Shown one piece after another: positions 1-10,618 of a DNA stretch of 41,472 nt. The notes beneath the pieces were generated by a model that was not told the DNA's origin, searched no databases, and saw nothing but the letters and a program-made list of their open reading frames with translations. How positions within the stretch are numbered: position 1 is the stretch's first letter; the number at the start of each line of letters is the position of its first letter. The stretch covers positions 1 through 41,472 of the forward strand of contig NZ_LAJC01000055.1 in assembly GCF_000981225.1 (NCBI RefSeq), read 5' to 3'. This stretch comes from Allosalinactinospora lopnorensis (GTDB lineage: Bacteria; Actinomycetota; Actinomycetes; Streptosporangiales; Streptosporangiaceae). Position numbers and translations under genes: made by a program.

Positions 1-78
1 CAGCCGGCGGTGGCGCTCCGGCCGGCCGCGGCGCTCCGGCCCCGTAGGCCCGTGGCGCGCGCTGTCGGTGTCGCGCGC

Positions 79-1081
79 TCAGTTCCCCGCCGCGTTCGGG
101 ACGATCTGGATCTTCACCCCGCTCCGCCCCGCATGAGGTCGAGCGCCTCGGGGTACCGGTCGAGCGGGAGAGCGTGGGTGAGCAGCGGAGCGGTTTCGAT
201 CTCCCCGGAGGCCAGCAGGTCCCGTGCGGCCCGGAAACTGTTCAGCACCGCCATCGAGCCGACGAGAGTGATCTCATCGTTGTACACGCGGAACGGCGAG
301 AGGCTGATCCGGGCGTCCTCCGGTGCCACGCCGAAGACGAGGAACCGGCCGCCCCTCCGCAGCGCGTCCAGCGCCGCCTCCATCGCCGGTGGCGCGCCGG
401 TGACGTCGACCGCGGCGTCGAAACGCGCGCCGTCGAGTTCGTCGACGCTGGTGGCGGTGGCCTGGGCGCCGAGGGTGCGGGCGATGGCGAGGCGCTCGGT
501 GTTGTGGTCGACCATGGTGACGCGCGCGCCCCCGCGCTGCAGCAGCTGCTGTAGCAGCAGCCCCATGGTTCCGGCCCCGGCCAGCAGGAACTCCTCTCCC
601 GGCTGCACGCCGACGCGGCGTAACCCGTGCACCGCGCAGGAGAGCGGCTCGATGAGGGCTCCCTCCTGGAAGGACATCGACTCCGGAATCCGGTGGCAGT
701 TGACCGCCGGGACGCTCACGTACTCGGCGAAGGCCCCGTCGACTGTGTCGCCGATGGCGCCCCAGTTGCCGCAGAGGTTGCCGCGTCCGGCGCTGCAGGC
801 ATCGCAGTAGCCGCAGAAGAGCGAGGGGTCGACCGCGACGCGGTCACCGGGCTGGAGGTCTCCCGGGGCGGCGGGTCCGAGCTCGACGACCTCACCGCTG
901 AACTCGTGTCCCGGGACGAGTGGGTACGGGCTGGGGGGAACTCCCCGTCGGCGATGTGCAGGTCGGTACCGCAGATACCGCACGCGCCGACCTTGACGAG
1001 CACATACCCGGGCCCAGGGCTCGGCACCGGCCGTGCACCGGTTCCCACTTCACCGGGTTTCTCGACTATTGCTACGCGCAC
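79..1081 (-). CDS. Zinc-dependent medium-chain dehydrogenase (sorbitol/threonine dehydrogenase-like), two apparent frameshifts
   Basis: Predicted NAD(P)-dependent oxidation of a polyol or secondary alcohol. Read through two apparent one-base losses, the product is about 334 residues, normal for the family. The N-terminus (MRVAIVEKPG, then GICGTDLH with the catalytic-zinc Cys) is in one frame. The middle is in another frame: PGHEFSGEV, the structural-zinc cluster CGYCDACSAGRGNLC and the Rossmann motif GAGTMGLL. The last residues VKIQIVPNAAGN return in a third segment. The breaks lie at the six-G run at 933-938 and at the four-base run at 117-120; restoring one base at each gives a continuous protein. 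The start is GTG with GGGGAG just upstream; the next upstream ATG would only add a poor extension. The divergent SorC-type regulator suggests control by a sugar or polyol. Downstream genes lie outside the window. It may be a real pseudogene, but sequencing error is likelier. Confidence 0.8.
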
Positions 1082-1100
1082 CGAAACTCCCCACAATATT

Positions 1101-1114
1101 CGCTCATATGAGCG
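1101..1114. promoter_or_regulatory. 14-bp perfect palindrome, candidate SorC-family operator
   Basis: CGCTCATATGAGCG is a perfect inverted repeat in the 122-bp gap between the divergent dehydrogenase and regulator genes, 20 bp from the dehydrogenase start. A second short palindrome, TTGATCAA, follows about 15 bp further on. The position fits a repressor site that blocks the dehydrogenase promoter. Binding by the adjacent regulator is inferred from position alone. Confidence 0.45.
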
Positions 1115-1203
1115 ATGACACACTCACTTGATCAATCACATTGAAGCGCCCGCGCAACGGCATGTCAACGTATGATTTGCATAATGAGCACGAGTAACCT
1201 CAG

Positions 1204-2208
1204 ATGAGCAGAGGAGATATGCGGCAGCACGACGACACCTCACCGCCCCACTCCGGCACCGAGGGTCAGCAGGTCAGAGGGCCCGCTGAGCTGCTCATGG
1301 CGGCGAATGTCGCCCGGCGCTTCTACCTCGAGGGGCGGTCCAAGGTGGAGATCGCCGAAGAGTTCGGGCTGAGCCGGTTCAAGGTCGCCCGGATCCTCGA
1401 TCTGGCCCGCGAGGCCGGTATCGTCCGGATCGACATCCGGGTTCCTGGACAGATCGACGCTGAGCTGTCCGGCGCCCTTCAGACGGCGTACGGGCTGAAG
1501 CGGGCGATCGTGGTCCGGACCGTCTCCGACAGCCCGGACAACCTGCGAAGCCAGATCGGAACGGTGGCCGCGGACCTGCTCACCGAGATCGTGGAGGACG
1601 GCGACGTGCTCGGGCTGGCGTGGGGGCGGACGCTCAACGTGGTCCTGCAGGCGCTCACCCGGCTGCCTCGCTGCACGACCGTGCAGATCAACGGTGTCTA
1701 CTCGCAGCGCGTCCCGTCGCGGGGAGCGGTCGAGACCGTGAAGCGCGCCGCGGAGCTGTCCGGCGGTACCGCGTATCCGATCTACGCGCCCCTGATCCTG
1801 CCCGATCCGGATACGGCGCAAGCGCTGCGCGCGGATCCCGGGATCGCTACCGCGTTCAGCTGGTTCAGCCGGCTCACCAAGGCCGTCGTGTCGATCGGGG
1901 CCTGGGAGGAGGACCTGTCCACGGTGTACGACGCGCTGGACCCGGTGACCCGCAAGGCCTACCGCGACCTCGGCGTCCGAGCGGAGATGTCGACGCACCT
2001 GTTCGACGCCGAGGGCCAGGAGGTGCGCACCGACCTCACCGACCGCGTGCTGACAATCAGCACCGAGGAGTTGCGCCAGGTGCCTGAGGTGATCGCGATG
2101 GCCGCGGGTGAGGAGAAGGTGGAGGCGATCGACATCGTCCTGCGCTCCGGCCTGGTCTCGACGCTGGTCACCGACGCCGCCGTGGCCAGGCGGCTGGTCG
2201 GGGGCTGA
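1204..2208 (+). CDS. SorC/DeoR-family sugar-binding transcriptional regulator
   Basis: Predicted DNA-binding regulator of carbohydrate use. An N-terminal helix-turn-helix at roughly residues 35-80 (YLEGRSKVEIAEEFGLSRFK) precedes a SorC-type effector domain (PF04198-like) filling the rest. Typical segments are DGDVLGLAWGRT (about residue 135) and a C-terminal sugar-phosphate-isomerase-like fold. The length of 334 aa is usual. It is divergent from the zinc dehydrogenase, the arrangement seen when these regulators control polyol catabolic operons. The start is uncertain: the ATG at 1204 has a weak ribosome site, while the in-frame ATG at 1219 has GAGGAG placed too close. The effector is not identifiable from sequence; sugar phosphates are the family norm. 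Confidence 0.88.
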   Translation: MSRGDMRQHDDTSPPHSGTEGQQVRGPAELLMAANVARRFYLEGRSKVEIAEEFGLSRFKVARILDLAREAGIVRIDIRVPGQIDAELSGALQTAYGLKRAIVVRTVSDSPDNLRSQIGTVAADLLTEIVEDGDVLGLAWGRTLNVVLQALTRLPRCTTVQINGVYSQRVPSRGAVETVKRAAELSGGTAYPIYAPLILPDPDTAQALRADPGIATAFSWFSRLTKAVVSIGAWEEDLSTVYDALDPVTRKAYRDLGVRAEMSTHLFDAEGQEVRTDLTDRVLTISTEELRQVPEVIAMAAGEEKVEAIDIVLRSGLVSTLVTDAAVARRLVGG

Positions 2209-2325
2209 CAGGGACCGCGGCGCCGTTCACGGAGTCCCCGATCCCGGTACCGGCGGCGCTCCCCCGCCCGCCGCTGCGGTCGGACCCGAGGACCGGCGGT
2301 AACCGGCCTGGAAGTCCACCGCTGC

Positions 2326-2349
2326 GCCGCCCGCGCGGACGCGGGCGGC
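2326..2349. terminator. Bidirectional hairpin between convergent genes
   Basis: A perfect 10-bp stem (GCCGCCCGCG / CGCGGGCGGC) with a CGGA tetraloop lies between the stops of the regulator and the redoxin gene. No T-run follows, as is common in high-GC actinobacteria. Confidence 0.55.
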
Positions 2350-2375
2350 CGCTGGTCTCTTGGAGCACCGGCGGA

Positions 2376-2942
2376 TCAGCCGGGCTCGTTTCCGGGTTTC
2401 CACTTGATTCCGCATCCCATGCTGGGGTTCTGCGGTTCCGGTGCCGCGCGCCCCGCGAGAACCGCGTCGAGCGCGGCCCGCAGGCTCGCACCATCGGCGG
2501 GCAGGTCGTTGCTCGGCCGGGCTCCGTCGAACTCGCCCCGGTAGGCCAGCCTGCGCTGCCCGTCGTAGAGGAAGAAATCCGGGGTGCAGGCGGCGCGGTA
2601 GGCCTTGGCGACCTCCTGGGTCTCGTCCACCAGGTAGGGGAACGCGAAGCCGGCGCGCTTGACCTGCTCGGCGAGGTGCTCGGCGCCGTCATCGGGATGG
2701 GTGTCGACATTGTTACTGCAGATCGCGACGGTCGCCAGCCCTCTGCCGCGGTACTCGGCCGCCACCGCGCCGATGCCGTCCTCGATCCTGCGCACATAGG
2801 GGCAGTGGTTGGACATGAAGACCACCAGTAGCGCGGGAGCGCCGGCGAAGTCTTCGAGAGACATCGTTTCGCCCTCGACGGACGGCAGGGCGAAATCAGG
2901 GGCGGGCGTGCCCAGAGCGACCATAAACGAATCAACTGCCAT
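2376..2942 (-). CDS. Thioredoxin-fold redoxin (AhpC/TSA-like, resA-type)
   Basis: About 188 residues with a peroxiredoxin/thioredoxin fold: PAPDFALPSVEG near the N-terminus, then FMSNHCPYVRRIEDG, whose single Cys sits where redoxins carry the active Cys. The CxxC pair of true thioredoxins is absent. The C-terminal SMGCGIKWKPGN is characteristic of a widespread group annotated as thioredoxin family protein. The likely role is thiol or peroxide chemistry in the cytoplasm, as no signal peptide is visible. The start at MAVDSF was chosen because upstream codons look non-coding; MVALGTPAPDF 19 bp further in is an alternative. It is convergent with the SorC regulator and separated from it by a hairpin. 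Substrate unknown. Confidence 0.85.
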   Translation of the reverse strand: MAVDSFMVALGTPAPDFALPSVEGETMSLEDFAGAPALLVVFMSNHCPYVRRIEDGIGAVAAEYRGRGLATVAICSNNVDTHPDDGAEHLAEQVKRAGFAFPYLVDETQEVAKAYRAACTPDFFLYDGQRRLAYRGEFDGARPSNDLPADGASLRAALDAVLAGRAAPEPQNPSMGCGIKWKPGNEPG

Positions 2943-3027
2943 GCCACGAGTCTTGCACATACCTCGCCCGTGGGTGCGTGCCGCTACAGAGCCGGCCCGT
3001 GCGCGCCCGGTATCGGCCGTTCCGGGC

Positions 3028-3699
3028 TCACTCGTGCGGTCTCTCCTCATCTGTGCCCTGCTTCGCCACGTAGGCCCCGACGATCCGCGCGATCACCGTG
3101 GCGAGGAACAGAGTCCCGCCCACTGCCTGGAGGGCGGCCAGGGAACGGGCCCACGGGTGGACCGGCAGTATGTCGCCGTACCCCAGCGTGGCCTGGGTGA
3201 CGTAGCTGAAGTAGGTGAGCTGCTGCCACGCGAGGTAGGTCTCCGGATGCACCGTGTCCTGGAAACTCCCCTGCCACAGGATCTCCATCGAGCTGAAGAC
3301 GGCGGCGAACACGCCGCCGATGAGCAGGTAGACGCAGACGGCCGCCTGGATCAGGTCCGCCCCAGGCGCCCCGCTCCTGCGGAAGATGAACTTCCCCAGC
3401 GAGTACGCCAGACCGACCTGGAAGAGGCCCAGCGAGACGAGCATGCCCAGGCGCGCGTCCTCGTTCTGCTGGTCGAACGCCACCCATATCCCGAACACCA
3501 GGAAGACCGGGGTGATGACGAGCAACGGCACCAGACGATCCCGCTCGTCACGCACGGTGAGGATCCCGGACACGACCATCCAGGCGTACAGCAGCATGTA
3601 GAGCCCGGTCCACCAGTCGCCGTAAAGCGTCACCGGGAAGCCGAACTGCAGCAGGATCAGGACCATCAGGAAGGCCCCGAGGTTCCAGCGGCGCTTCAT
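3028..3699 (-). CDS. Six-helix potassium channel family protein
   Basis: The 223-residue integral membrane protein has hydrophobic segments at about 8-27, 31-49, 57-76, 85-106, 115-137 and 186-210. A re-entrant pore loop at 155-176 carries the selectivity filter TLGYGD, a variant of the canonical TVGYGD. It therefore resembles a minimal 6TM voltage-type channel. S4 has few positive charges, so voltage gating is doubtful. There is no cytoplasmic RCK domain in the protein. The start ATG is preceded by AAGGGGAGG. The 46-residue lipoprotein lies 60 bp upstream on the same strand and may be co-transcribed. The window also holds two RCK (TrkA) genes 6 kb away, but nothing links them directly. Confidence 0.85.
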   Translation of the reverse strand: MKRRWNLGAFLMVLILLQFGFPVTLYGDWWTGLYMLLYAWMVVSGILTVRDERDRLVPLLVITPVFLVFGIWVAFDQQNEDARLGMLVSLGLFQVGLAYSLGKFIFRRSGAPGADLIQAAVCVYLLIGGVFAAVFSSMEILWQGSFQDTVHPETYLAWQQLTYFSYVTQATLGYGDILPVHPWARSLAALQAVGGTLFLATVIARIVGAYVAKQGTDEERPHE

Positions 3700-3758
3700 C
3701 GACGCCTCCCCTTACACGACGATTCGGGCGGCATGGGACCGACCGCCGCCGGGAGAGT

Positions 3759-3899
3759 TCAGTAACCGCCGTTGTCCCGCTCTGTGGCCGGGCTGTCGGC
3801 GCCCGTGTCCTCGCAGGCCGCCAGCCCGAACGCCGCGAGTGCGGCGATGCACGCGGCGGCTGCCGGGCGGCGCGCGGCCGCCAGCGGCGTCGAACCCAC
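3759..3899 (-). CDS. 46-residue putative lipoprotein
   Basis: A small gene with an exceptionally clear ribosome site, AAGGAGG, six bases before its GTG start. The product has a basic n-region (AARRP), an alanine-rich hydrophobic core and the lipobox FGLAAC at about residues 24-29, giving a mature peptide of only about 18 residues that is acidic (EDTGADSPATERDNGGY). It is unlike the long upstream-extended reading, which has no ribosome site. Not recognised by family. Its position 60 bp before the K+ channel start suggests co-expression. The predicted role is unknown: a tiny surface-anchored peptide or a channel accessory subunit are possibilities, not findings. Confidence 0.6.
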   Translation of the reverse strand: MGSTPLAAARRPAAAACIAALAAFGLAACEDTGADSPATERDNGGY

Positions 3900-4013
3900 G
3901 CGGACCTCCTTAGGGTTGTCGGTGTCTGCCCGCCGCGCTCGTGCGGTAACGCGGACGAGCGGGCACGCTACCCACGGACCTCTCCCGCAACCGCAGGCGC
4001 GAAACCACCGCAA

Positions 4014-4046
4014 AGCGCCGCCGCGCCTGTTGGGCGCGGCGGCGCT
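4014..4046 (-). terminator. Strong terminator hairpin downstream of acnA
   Basis: A perfect 14-bp stem (AGCGCCGCCGCGCC and its complement) with a 5-nt loop lies 62 bp past the aconitase stop, followed on the minus strand by TTTG. It separates acnA from the small lipoprotein gene downstream. Confidence 0.75.
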
Positions 4047-4108
4047 TCTAGGCCGCTCTTCAGGCTGATGGGCCCGAGCGGGGTCTGTCGTCCGGGTGAG
4101 GCGGGCGG

Positions 4109-6901
<2,793 letters not shown>

Positions 6902-7159
6902 GGTGTTTGCCTCCTGATCTCGCCACTTTCTCTCCGGCATCCTCCCGCAGTGGCGGTGCCGGGACATCACTGAGGCTGCCCTTACGAGATCGCCCCGAAA
7001 AGCGTGGCCCACCCACTCCCGACGCTACTCGGAGCGGCCTTGACCGGCCACAGCGCCCCCGGCCGCAGCTTCGGCTGGGCGCCCCTTCCGACTACATCGT
7101 GCCAGCCGGAACACCCGTTGGCGGTCAACCTCACACGCTCAGTGATTCATCTCGCCTGT

Positions 7160-7207
7160 TATCTCGATGTCAAGCTATCGAACGTGTATCTCGATATCAA
7201 GTTATCG
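7160..7207 (-). promoter_or_regulatory. Two tandem near-identical inverted repeats upstream of acnA
   Basis: Two 21-bp sites at 7160-7180 and 7187-7207 share TATCTCGAT(G/A)TCAAG(C/T)TATC and start 27 bp apart. Each is an imperfect palindrome centred on GATRTC. Read on the acnA strand, each contains a -35-like TTGACA or TTGATA. The upstream one has TAGCTT 17 bp later, inside the second repeat, a plausible -10. The rest of the 6902-7246 gap shows no gene. The factor is unknown; dimeric MarR- or TetR-type proteins bind sites of this shape. A TetR protein (AcnR) is known to control aconitase in Corynebacterium, but no match to its site is claimed. Confidence 0.55.
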
Positions 7208-7246
7208 GGGCGGCGCCGCCCCGCCGCGTTCCCCGGACGCACCCGG

Positions 7247-8179
7247 CTAGCGGACCTGCGGCGCCACTTGCGACGCCACCAGTTCCAGGTGGTCCAGGTC
7301 GGCCAGGTCGAGGACCTGAAGGTACAGCCGCTCGGCCCCGATCTCGGAGAAACGGCCGATCCTGTCGACCACCTCGGCCGGGCTGCCCGCCAAACCGTTC
7401 TCCTTCAGCTCCGCGACGTCGCGACCGATCGCCTCGGCCCTGCGGGCGACCTCGGCATCGTCGCGGCCGCAGCACAGTACCTGCGCCGCGGAGTAGCGCA
7501 TCGGCTCGGTGCGGCCGGCGCTCTTCACCGCCAGGCGAGTGCGTTCGAACGCCGCCGCTGTCTCGGTGACCGAACGGAACGGCACGTTGTACTCGTCGGC
7601 GTGCGCCGCGGCGAGCCGCGGTGTGCGTTTCGGGCCGGTGCCCCCGAGAAGGACCGGCGGGCGCGGTGACTGCTCGGGCTTCGGCAGCGCCGGTCCGTCG
7701 ACGAGGCGGTAGTGCCGCCCTTCGTAGCGGAACGTCTCCCCCCGCGGGGTGGCCCACAGTCCCGTGACGACGTCCAACTGCTCCTCGTACCGTTCGAACC
7801 GCTCGCGGGCCGAAACAGGGAAGGGGATCCCGTAGGCGGTGTGCTCCTCCTCGTACCATCCCGCGCCGAATCCGAACTCCACCCGGCCACCGCTCATCTG
7901 GTCGACCTGCGCGACGCTGATCGCCAGCGGACCGGGGTGGCGGAACGTCGCCGCGGTCATCAGCGTGCCCAGGCGGATCCGGGAGGTTTCGCGCGCGAGC
8001 CCGGCCAGGGTGATCCAGGCGTCGGTGGGCCCGGGAAGACCGTCGACGGCCCCCATCTTCAGGTAGTGGTCGGAACGGAAGAAAGCATCGTAACCGAGCT
8101 CCTCGGCGGCCCTGGCCACTGAAAGCAGGGTGCCGTAGGCGGCGCCCTGCTGCGGTTCGGTGAAAATCCTCAGACGCAT
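7247..8179 (-). CDS. LLM-class (luciferase-like) F420- or FMN-dependent oxidoreductase
   Basis: 310 residues with the bacterial-luciferase TIM-barrel pattern: MRLRIFTEPQQGA start, GYDAFFRSDHYLKMG, RIRLGTLMTAATFRHPG and GRVEFGFGAGWYEEEH, all characteristic of F420-dependent LLM proteins of actinobacteria. Nothing in the sequence fixes the substrate. The gene lies upstream of acnA on the same strand, but 345 bp and a regulatory region separate them, so they are probably separate units. The start ATG is the only sensible one. A related subclass is annotated as TIGR03560-type F420-dependent oxidoreductase; assignment to it is by resemblance of motifs. Confidence 0.9.
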   Translation of the reverse strand: MRLRIFTEPQQGAAYGTLLSVARAAEELGYDAFFRSDHYLKMGAVDGLPGPTDAWITLAGLARETSRIRLGTLMTAATFRHPGPLAISVAQVDQMSGGRVEFGFGAGWYEEEHTAYGIPFPVSARERFERYEEQLDVVTGLWATPRGETFRYEGRHYRLVDGPALPKPEQSPRPPVLLGGTGPKRTPRLAAAHADEYNVPFRSVTETAAAFERTRLAVKSAGRTEPMRYSAAQVLCCGRDDAEVARRAEAIGRDVAELKENGLAGSPAEVVDRIGRFSEIGAERLYLQVLDLADLDHLELVASQVAPQVR

Positions 8180-8335
8180 AGGACCTATTGTTCTACTGCT
8201 GAACGAAATCGCGTAACCGGAACGCGTGTGCCGTCTACCGCGGCCGGACCCTCACCCCGCGCACGGCCTTCCGGCCGCTCGGGGTCGGCGGCACCAACTT
8301 GAACGCCGACCGGTCACACGCCCCTCGGGCAGCGC

Positions 8336-9628
8336 CTACTCCCGGGCCAGGGTCGCCACGCACTCGACATGGTGCGTCATCGGGAAGGAGTCGAAGGCGC
8401 GCAGTCCCACCAACTCATAGCCCGCCTTGACGAAGGTCGCCAGGTCGCGGGCGAGCGTGGCCGGATCGCACGAGACGTAGGCGACCCGCCGGTTCCGCAG
8501 CTCAGCCAGCTGCTCGGCGACGGCCTCACCCACTCCGGCCCGCGGCGGATCGACCACGGCGATGTCCACCCGCATGTCGACCCACTCCCTGAGCTGCGCG
8601 GCGACATCGGCCCGCTCCACCCGCGCCCAGGGGGCGTCGCGCAGGTTGTGCCGGGCGTCGCGCACCGCTTCGGCATTGGCCTCCACACCCAGCACGCGGC
8701 CCTCGGGGCCCACCGCGTCGGCAAGCGCGCCGGCGAACAGTCCGGCCCCGCAGTACAGGTCGAGCGCGGTCTCGCCGGGCTCCGGCCGCAGAGCCTCCAG
8801 CACCGCGTCGCTCAGCACACCGGCCGCGGCCGGATGCACCTGCCAGAACCCTCCGGCGTCGACGCGGTACTCCCGCTCGCCAACGGTCTCGCGGACCCCG
8901 CGCCGCCCCCGAACCGGCTGGGTCCGGCCTCCCTTGAAGCGGCGCAGCACCGCCGCAGACGCCTTGGGGGTGGGCAGGAGCGGCAGCTTCGCACCGCGCG
9001 GGGTGACGACGACCGCGGTGTCGGCGCAGGAACCGGATGTGACCGCCTCGACTTCGCTGACGCCGTCCCACCGCAGCCCGGGGATCCCGATCCGGTTCAC
9101 GTCGGGGTGGGCGATGGCGCACTCGTCGACCGGTTCGATCTCGTGCGAGCGGTGCCGGCGGAAACCGGGCCGGCCGTCACCGCCGACGGCGAACCTGACC
9201 CGGGTGCGCCAACCGAGCCCGTCGGGCGTGCCCGGCAGCTCCTCGACCCGGACCTCGCGGTCGATCCCGGCGATACGCCGGAGCTGGTCGGCGAGCACGT
9301 CCCCCTTGATCCGGCGCTGCGCTTCCAGCGAGGCGTGCTGCCAGTCGCATCCGCCGCATCCGCCGGGCCCGGCGAACGGGCACGGCGGCTGCACGCGCTC
9401 CGGTGAGGCCTCCAGGATCTCCACGGCATCGGCGCGCAGGAAGCGCTTCGTCTCCTCGGTCACCAGCGCCCGCACGCGTTCACCCGGCAGCGCGTGCCGG
9501 ACGAAGACCACCTGCTCGTCGTGGCGCCCCACGCACCACCCGCCGTGGGCGACGTTCTCGACGCGCAGTTCCAGCCGGGCGCCGACCCGGCTTCCGGCTG
9601 CGGGATCCGCGGAAACACCACGGCTCAT
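8336..9628 (-). CDS. TrmA/RlmD-type SAM-dependent RNA (uracil-5) methyltransferase
   Basis: Methylates a uridine C5 in tRNA or 23S rRNA. About 430 residues: an N-terminal TRAM domain (about 14-72), then the [4Fe-4S] ligands C83, C91 and C94 with a fourth in DECAIAHP. The SAM motif LDLYCGAGLFAGAL, then VVDPPRAGV and the catalytic nucleophile YVSCDPATLARDL follow, and the base Glu is in MTHHVECVA. All catalytic elements are intact. The start ATG follows GAGGAGGT; a much longer open frame upstream is not coding. It is divergent from the trkA pair. In Streptomyces an APC-type permease commonly lies between these two units; none is present here. tRNA versus rRNA specificity cannot be read from sequence. 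Confidence 0.92.
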   Translation of the reverse strand: MSRGVSADPAAGSRVGARLELRVENVAHGGWCVGRHDEQVVFVRHALPGERVRALVTEETKRFLRADAVEILEASPERVQPPCPFAGPGGCGGCDWQHASLEAQRRIKGDVLADQLRRIAGIDREVRVEELPGTPDGLGWRTRVRFAVGGDGRPGFRRHRSHEIEPVDECAIAHPDVNRIGIPGLRWDGVSEVEAVTSGSCADTAVVVTPRGAKLPLLPTPKASAAVLRRFKGGRTQPVRGRRGVRETVGEREYRVDAGGFWQVHPAAAGVLSDAVLEALRPEPGETALDLYCGAGLFAGALADAVGPEGRVLGVEANAEAVRDARHNLRDAPWARVERADVAAQLREWVDMRVDIAVVDPPRAGVGEAVAEQLAELRNRRVAYVSCDPATLARDLATFVKAGYELVGLRAFDSFPMTHHVECVATLARE

Positions 9629-9934
9629 TGGGGACCTCCTCAGGCGGACGGGACTACTCGGGCGCCATTCGGGTGACCCGGCGCAGCCACCACCCGTCTG
9701 CGGCCACTCTAACCGAGCCGGACCCCCGCAAAGCCCCTGCGAGGGTACGGGCCCCGGACGGAACGCGCCAACGGACCCGCGTCGACCGGGGACACACGGC
9801 CGCGGCGGGCGGCGTCCACACTCTTCGGACCGATCCGGTTGGGCGCGGCCGGTTGGGTATACCTTCGCCTGGGGGCACACGTCCAAGATGCGTGGCCCGT
9901 TGGCCGAGCGTGGATTCACAGGAGCGGATGACCA
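9629..9934. promoter_or_regulatory. Divergent promoter region, no gene seen
   Basis: 306 bp between the RNA methyltransferase and the first trkA gene. No credible ORF on either strand. Near 9855-9875 the sequence GGTTGGGTATACCTTCG holds a TATACC-like -10 for the trkA direction. No repeat or hairpin of note was seen. Confidence 0.4.
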
Positions 9935-10618
9935 GTGCACGTTGTCATATTGGGCTGCGGGCGGGTGGGGTCCACGCTCGCGCACACGCTGGAGGACATG
10001 GGCCACACGGTTGCCGTGATCGATCAGGACCCCGACGCGTTCCGGCGGCTGCGTTCCAGCACCGCCAAGACCGCGGTGGCCGGGCTCGGGCACGACCGCG
10101 ACGTGCTCGTCTCGGCCGGTATCGAGGACGCTTCCGCGTTCGCCGCGGTGAGCAGCGGAGACAACTCCAACATCATCTCGGCCCGGGTGGCGCGCGAGAC
10201 GTTCGGAGTCGAACACGTCGTGGCGCGGATCTACGATCCCCGGCGCGCCGAGGTCTACCAGCGGCTCGGCATCCCCACTGTGGGAACCGTCCATTGGACC
10301 GCCGACACCATCCTGCGCTGGTTGGTCCCCGGCGGCCCCGGGTTGGACAGTGGACCGCTGTGGCGCGACCCTTCGGGGAGTCTGGTCATGACCGAGGCGC
10401 CGCTCTCCTCCGCATGGGTGGACCGGCGGATCGAGCAGCTCGAAGCCGCCCTTCCGCTGCGCGTGGCCTACCTGGCCCGGGCCGGCGAGATCCTGCTGCC
10501 GCGCAGCGACGAGACGCTTCGCGCCGGCGACGTACTGCATGTGCTCGCTCGAAGTGACGAGATCCAGGCCGTCCAGGCGCGGCTGCGCATGTACGACAGC
10601 GAGGGGAACGGGGTTTAG
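9935..10618 (+). CDS. TrkA-family (RCK) K+ uptake regulatory protein, first of pair
   Basis: 227 residues: an N-terminal RCK/Rossmann domain beginning MHVVILGCGRVGSTLA (nucleotide-binding GxGxxG at about residues 7-12), with VIDQDPDAFRRL providing the acidic residue after strand beta-2, and a C-terminal TrkA_C domain from about residue 140. These cytosolic subunits gate K+ transporters in response to NAD(H) or other nucleotides. It starts with GTG shortly after AGGAGCGG. The stop abuts the ATG of the second TrkA protein, so the two are translationally coupled and probably form a hetero-oligomer. No membrane transporter gene is adjacent. Confidence 0.92.
   Translation: MHVVILGCGRVGSTLAHTLEDMGHTVAVIDQDPDAFRRLRSSTAKTAVAGLGHDRDVLVSAGIEDASAFAAVSSGDNSNIISARVARETFGVEHVVARIYDPRRAEVYQRLGIPTVGTVHWTADTILRWLVPGGPGLDSGPLWRDPSGSLVMTEAPLSSAWVDRRIEQLEAALPLRVAYLARAGEILLPRSDETLRAGDVLHVLARSDEIQAVQARLRMYDSEGNGV

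Noticed and set aside
1-78. Direct repeat GGCGCTCCGGCC at the window start
   Set aside because: Two copies of a G+C-rich 12-mer with no gene context; composition alone can explain it.
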